In this document: in pieces, positions 45,666-48,616 of the stretch
Numbering within the stretch: position 1 is the stretch's first letter
Layout: each line of letters starts with the position of its first letter
The notes under the pieces: generated by a model
The model's input: only the letters and a program-made list of their open reading frames with translations
The model's database searches: none
What the model was told of the DNA's origin: nothing
Made by a program: the position numbers and the translations under genes
Source: Campylobacteraceae bacterium
Lineage (GTDB): Bacteria; Campylobacterota; Campylobacteria; Campylobacterales; Sulfurovaceae
Length of the DNA: 48,616 nucleotides
Assembly (NCBI GenBank): GCA_027065385.1
Contig: JAMOOP010000048.1
Location: 1 to 48,616, forward strand
Direction: 5' to 3'

Positions 45666-47339
45666 TTAATATTCTCTCTCTGCCTCTGCCATAGATACCA
45701 TCTTGTTCATCTCTTGTAATAGTAAAGGGTTCATTTTAATAATTAAAGCTAACTCTTTAGTAGTAGGTTTCTCTTTTTCATATAGAGGTTTAAGTTTTGA
45801 CCAAATTTTAGCCACCTTATCTAACTGCTCTTTTATTTTTTTATTAGATGGTTTAATAATTCCCTCTTTTGAGTTTCCATTAATAAGAGAGTTTAAAGAG
45901 TCATCAAATAGTTTAATAGTCCCTTTTAGTTTACTAATATACTCTTTTTTCCCTTGAACAATTAAAAGCTTCTCTTTTGTCATCTTTTGAGATAACATTC
46001 TTTGTCGTCCTGCAATATTTACAATATGTAATCTAGCTTTCTCTAAATAGTTTTCAGAGTTATTTAATTTTTCAAATCTTTTTACCAAATCATCAGATAC
46101 TTTTAAAAGCTCTTCATTTTTACTAACTAAGTAAGAGAGTGCTTTTTTATCTTTATCTTTTCCATCAATAATAGTTTGAATATTTTTATAAAAAGGTTTC
46201 CATTTTGCCTCAACTAAATCTATCTGTTTTTGAAGGTCATTATTTTTACTTGGAATACACCCCAAATCTTTATCACCCTCTTTAAAAGCTTTTAGTGTTT
46301 TATCATATAGCTTTGAGTATTTAATTAATTTTTCTCTATTTACCTCTTTATTTATATTTGAACTAATAAGAAGTGAAAGTTTTGTCATTCTTTGAACTAA
46401 CATTCTCTGTTTTCCAGATAGATTAACTCTCTTTTTAGATATTTTATTTTTATTCATAAAATTACCAAGAATTGATGCAAATTGAAGTCTCTGTTCTTGT
46501 CTATTAACAGATTGAGTATAAAAGATTACAGCTTGGTTCATCTCATCTAAAAGAGTATCTAAACTTGTAATAACTTTTTCTTCATCTTTACCCTTTAAAG
46601 CATTATCTAATATAGGTTGCATGCTTTTCCAATGTTTATCAACTACATTTAACTGATTTACAATTTTAGGTAATTTTGTTCCAACCAATTTAAGCTCTTT
46701 ATCTCCATGTAATAGACCTTTTAAAGTTCTGCTAAAAAGCTTTTTAGATTTTTCAAAGTCTTTAATATGAGCATCTTTATCTAAATTGTTTTTAATTGCA
46801 AGTAAATCTTTTCCCATTCTTTGGGTTAACATTCTCTGCTTTCCTGCTAGATTTATATCATTTGCTAATTTTAGTTTACTATTACCTCTACTTTGAGAAC
46901 TATACATACCTACAGCTTTGTTCATCTCTTTTAATAGAGTCATATTGTTTTTTTCTAAAAACTTATAACTACTCTCTTTAGCTTTTTCTGATAAAATCTT
47001 ATCTATCTCTGTATGAAATGGTTTCCATAAATCATCTACAATTTTTAATTGCTTCTGTATAGATTTATCATCTATTGCTACTAATCCTAGTGATTTATTA
47101 CCAGATATAAGACCTTTTAATATATTATCAAAAAGTTTAGTACTCTTTTTTAAATTATCAATATTTGTACTCTTATCTAAATTAGCATGAATAAGAAGTG
47201 CCTCTTTTGTTATCTTTTGAATTAACATTCTCTGCTTACCTGCTAAATTAATAGATACAGCTAACTCTTTATCTGAAATAGCAAAAAGCGAACTGCTAAA
47301 AAGCACTAAAAAAGATAAAAATATAGTTATTTTTTTCAT
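45666..47339 (-). CDS. Periplasmic protein of four tandem PilJ-type domains
   Basis: 557 residues from the ATG at 47339, chosen because MKKITIFLSFLVLF...FA is a clean signal peptide (the upstream frame adds 6 residues). Four repeats of about 115-125 residues begin N-(L/I)-(A/S)-G-(K/R)-Q-R-M-L-x-Q at about 31, 163, 306 and 441. This is the signature of the PilJ/type-IV-pilus methyl-accepting transducer N-terminal sensing domain (also in NarX-type sensors). There is no later membrane helix, HAMP, kinase or MCP domain, so it seems a free periplasmic ligand-binding protein. Partner unknown. Adjacent to iscB. Confidence 0.85.
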   Translation of the reverse strand: MKKITIFLSFLVLFSSSLFAISDKELAVSINLAGKQRMLIQKITKEALLIHANLDKSTNIDNLKKSTKLFDNILKGLISGNKSLGLVAIDDKSIQKQLKIVDDLWKPFHTEIDKILSEKAKESSYKFLEKNNMTLLKEMNKAVGMYSSQSRGNSKLKLANDINLAGKQRMLTQRMGKDLLAIKNNLDKDAHIKDFEKSKKLFSRTLKGLLHGDKELKLVGTKLPKIVNQLNVVDKHWKSMQPILDNALKGKDEEKVITSLDTLLDEMNQAVIFYTQSVNRQEQRLQFASILGNFMNKNKISKKRVNLSGKQRMLVQRMTKLSLLISSNINKEVNREKLIKYSKLYDKTLKAFKEGDKDLGCIPSKNNDLQKQIDLVEAKWKPFYKNIQTIIDGKDKDKKALSYLVSKNEELLKVSDDLVKRFEKLNNSENYLEKARLHIVNIAGRQRMLSQKMTKEKLLIVQGKKEYISKLKGTIKLFDDSLNSLINGNSKEGIIKPSNKKIKEQLDKVAKIWSKLKPLYEKEKPTTKELALIIKMNPLLLQEMNKMVSMAEAEREY

Positions 47340-47440
47340 CTCTCTATCTCCAAGCATACCTCGTCTATAATCTCTGATTTAGGCGAGGAGGAATTGGTAG
47401 TGCTGTTACTTCTATTTGATTGTCGATATTGCGTATGCAT
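47336..47440 (-). CDS. Possible 34-residue ORF between iscB and the PilJ-domain gene
   Basis: Starts MHTQYRQSNRSNS at 47440 with a near-perfect AAGGAG 6 bases upstream, overlaps the last 29 bases of iscB in another frame, and ends in an ATGA overlap with the PilJ-domain start. This suggests coupling. Against it, the ORF contains a hairpin that may be a transposon end, and the product is low-complexity Ser/Asn/Gln with no recognised family. Confidence 0.35.
   Translation of the reverse strand: MHTQYRQSNRSNSTTNSSSPKSEIIDEVCLEIER
47359..47388. repeat. Imperfect palindrome just after iscB; possible element end
   Basis: CCTCGTCTA (47359-47367) pairs with TAGGCGAGG (47380-47388), 9 bp with one wobble or mismatch and a 12-base loop. 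It lies 24 bases beyond the iscB stop. IS200/IS605-related elements carry subterminal palindromes near their ends, so this could mark the right end of an iscB element; a coding hairpin is the alternative. Confidence 0.4.
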
Positions 47441-48616
47441 ATCCGTCTCCTTTTTGTATTGTTCTACAGTATTTATAATTAATACCTTGAATAGTTGTTT
47501 TTGTGGTAGTAATGTTAAAATTCCCACTAGCTCTTACAGCCACTTTTCCAAGGTAAGCTCCCATCTTTTTCCCTTTGGTAACTACTGCTTTCACAATGTC
47601 ACCTGTCTGAAAACCTTTTACTATTTTAGAACCTTTAGCTTTAGTTCTTGGAAACCCAAATCTATCCATTCGACACATCTGTCGGCTTCCTCGTCCTTGT
47701 GCTTTAATCTCTAAAACTTTATCTGTTACTATTTCGTATTTATATTTTTCTCCAATACACATAGCATCATAGTAGTGTTGTTTTGGTAAACCAAGCTCTT
47801 TTCTATTTGCGTAAGTTTCCCACCCCTCGCCTACTATTACATCAAAGTTTCTACTTAACTCTTTTATGGTATAAGTTCTAGCACTTTGAATAATTGATGC
47901 GTGTTTTGGTGTTTTTTTAGGCTTTATATGTGACAAATCCTTACCTATCTTCTTACCAAATGCTTCTAAGGTTAAATTTCCCTTAGCTATATTACATTTT
48001 CTGCATGAGAGAGTTAAGTTTTCAATAGAGTTAGTTCCACCTTTAGATTTTGGAACAATATGCTCTATCTCCTCTCCTTTTTTACCACAATAAACGCATT
48101 TATAATTATATTTTTGGAAGATAAAATCTCTTAACTTTGTATCTTTTAAATCACCATTTTGATACTCCATTCCATATAATTTTTCTCCATTTGTCATAGA
48201 ACTAGTATCAAAAGAAACTCTCTCAACCACAACAGACTCTATTGGTATCAGTTTTGCATATTTTTTTGCAAAATTTATTACATTATCTGCTCTTGATTTA
48301 ACACTTGGAGGCAACCACCCTTTAGGTCTAGTTCTATTATCAAATCTCGGCTCTCTATATCTAGTTTTTCTATCTCTTCTACTTCTTCTTACTGCTCTCC
48401 TTGAGTCCATTGCTTTTTTAATTACTGCTCCTCGATGCACTATCTCTGCAAAGAAAAAGCATTTAACTGCATCTACTATAGCTACTCCTGTAACTGATGC
48501 ACCTACATCAAACTTTATTTCAAAACTTTTTTTACACTCTTTATTCTCTTTTAATCTTATTGTGAAAGGATAAACTTTGTGAATAATAGCTTTTTCTTTT
48601 TTTAGTAAAATTCTAG
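47412..48616 (-). CDS. iscB: IscB RNA-guided nuclease (N-terminus cut by window end)
   Basis: 400 residues visible; the frame stays open to the window edge, so the GTG at 48440 is not the start. Order seen: end of the PLMP-type domain and LLKKEKAIIHKVYPFTIRL; RuvC-I with FDVGASVTG (Asp at visible residue 36); Arg-rich bridge helix RRAVRRSRRDRKTRYRE; RuvC-II IESVVVE (Glu about 131); HNH with CVYC, EHIVPKSKGG and CRKC (about 173-207); RuvC-III QHYYDAM (Asp about 283); then the RNA/TAM-side C-terminal part GRGSRQMCRMDRFGFPR and GFQTGDIV. All catalytic residues look intact. IscB is the OMEGA nuclease ancestral to Cas9, carried by IS200/IS605-type elements. Its guide RNA is normally encoded upstream, outside this window. 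No TnpA seen. Confidence 0.93.
   Translation of the reverse strand, partial: RILLKKEKAIIHKVYPFTIRLKENKECKKSFEIKFDVGASVTGVAIVDAVKCFFFAEIVHRGAVIKKAMDSRRAVRRSRRDRKTRYREPRFDNRTRPKGWLPPSVKSRADNVINFAKKYAKLIPIESVVVERVSFDTSSMTNGEKLYGMEYQNGDLKDTKLRDFIFQKYNYKCVYCGKKGEEIEHIVPKSKGGTNSIENLTLSCRKCNIAKGNLTLEAFGKKIGKDLSHIKPKKTPKHASIIQSARTYTIKELSRNFDVIVGEGWETYANRKELGLPKQHYYDAMCIGEKYKYEIVTDKVLEIKAQGRGSRQMCRMDRFGFPRTKAKGSKIVKGFQTGDIVKAVVTKGKKMGAYLGKVAVRASGNFNITTTKTTIQGINYKYCRTIQKGDGYAYAISTIK

Noticed and set aside
48438-48440. GTG as the start of the HNH protein
   Set aside because: The frame stays open to 48616, and the upstream residues match the IscB N-terminal region including the RuvC-I Asp, so the gene is cut by the window rather than starting here.

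Overview
The window is about 48.6 kb of AT-rich bacterial chromosome. Gene order and protein content point to Campylobacterota (former Epsilonproteobacteria), probably a free-living Sulfurimonas/Sulfurovum/Arcobacter-like lineage. The signs are: an S10-spc operon without rpmD (L30) and with the short zinc-type S14; gmk-tatA-argS in that order; short ProB and Obg forms; a histidine kinase with the HQWRQPL H-box; and a TorD-like/ferredoxin maturation cluster. The genus is my inference. No rRNA, tRNA or CRISPR array was seen, and no stretch over 300 bases lacks a gene.

Layout. (1) 1-2297, minus: operon cysK, aminotransferase class IV, an SspB-like protein and a small exported protein. (2) 2450-3772, plus: SH3/NlpC-P60 lipoprotein, converging on the minus operon obg-proB-smpB (3776-6113). 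(3) 6284-10143, plus: degenerate-receiver protein, gmk, tatA, argS. (4) 10176-15845, minus: a giant alpha-2-macroglobulin-like protein. (5) 16020-18269, plus: glutaminyl-tRNA synthetase with a YqeY-like tail. (6) 18311-28881, minus: the S10-spc operon from rpsJ to infA, ending in a strong intrinsic terminator. (7) 29051-31142, minus: two-component pair. (8) 31267-33090, plus: an Asn-rich lipoprotein carrying about 25 bacterial N-glycosylation sequons. (9) 33094-37183, minus: amidase, exonuclease, membrane protein, pgeF, malic enzyme. (10) 37326-38910, plus: luxS, a NifX-like small protein, mnmD-like methyltransferase. (11) 38907-40496, minus: fused dipeptide-type ABC ATPase. (12) 40647-43813, plus: TorD-like chaperone, polyferredoxin, AroE-N-like protein, unknown protein, NlpC/P60 lipoprotein, then a 38-residue membrane peptide with its own promoter. 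(13) 44044-45562, minus: aroQ and an M24 peptidase. (14) 45666-48616, minus: a periplasmic protein made of four PilJ domains, a possible 34-residue ORF, and an IscB RNA-guided nuclease cut by the window end.

Most of the window is housekeeping: translation, cell-wall turnover, cysteine and proline synthesis, shikimate pathway and the AI-2/methyl cycle. The parts most worth following are the sequon-dense lipoprotein, the four-PilJ protein next to iscB, the maturation operon containing a catalytically dead AroE-like domain, the GlnRS-YqeY fusion, and the divergent SspB-like adaptor candidate.
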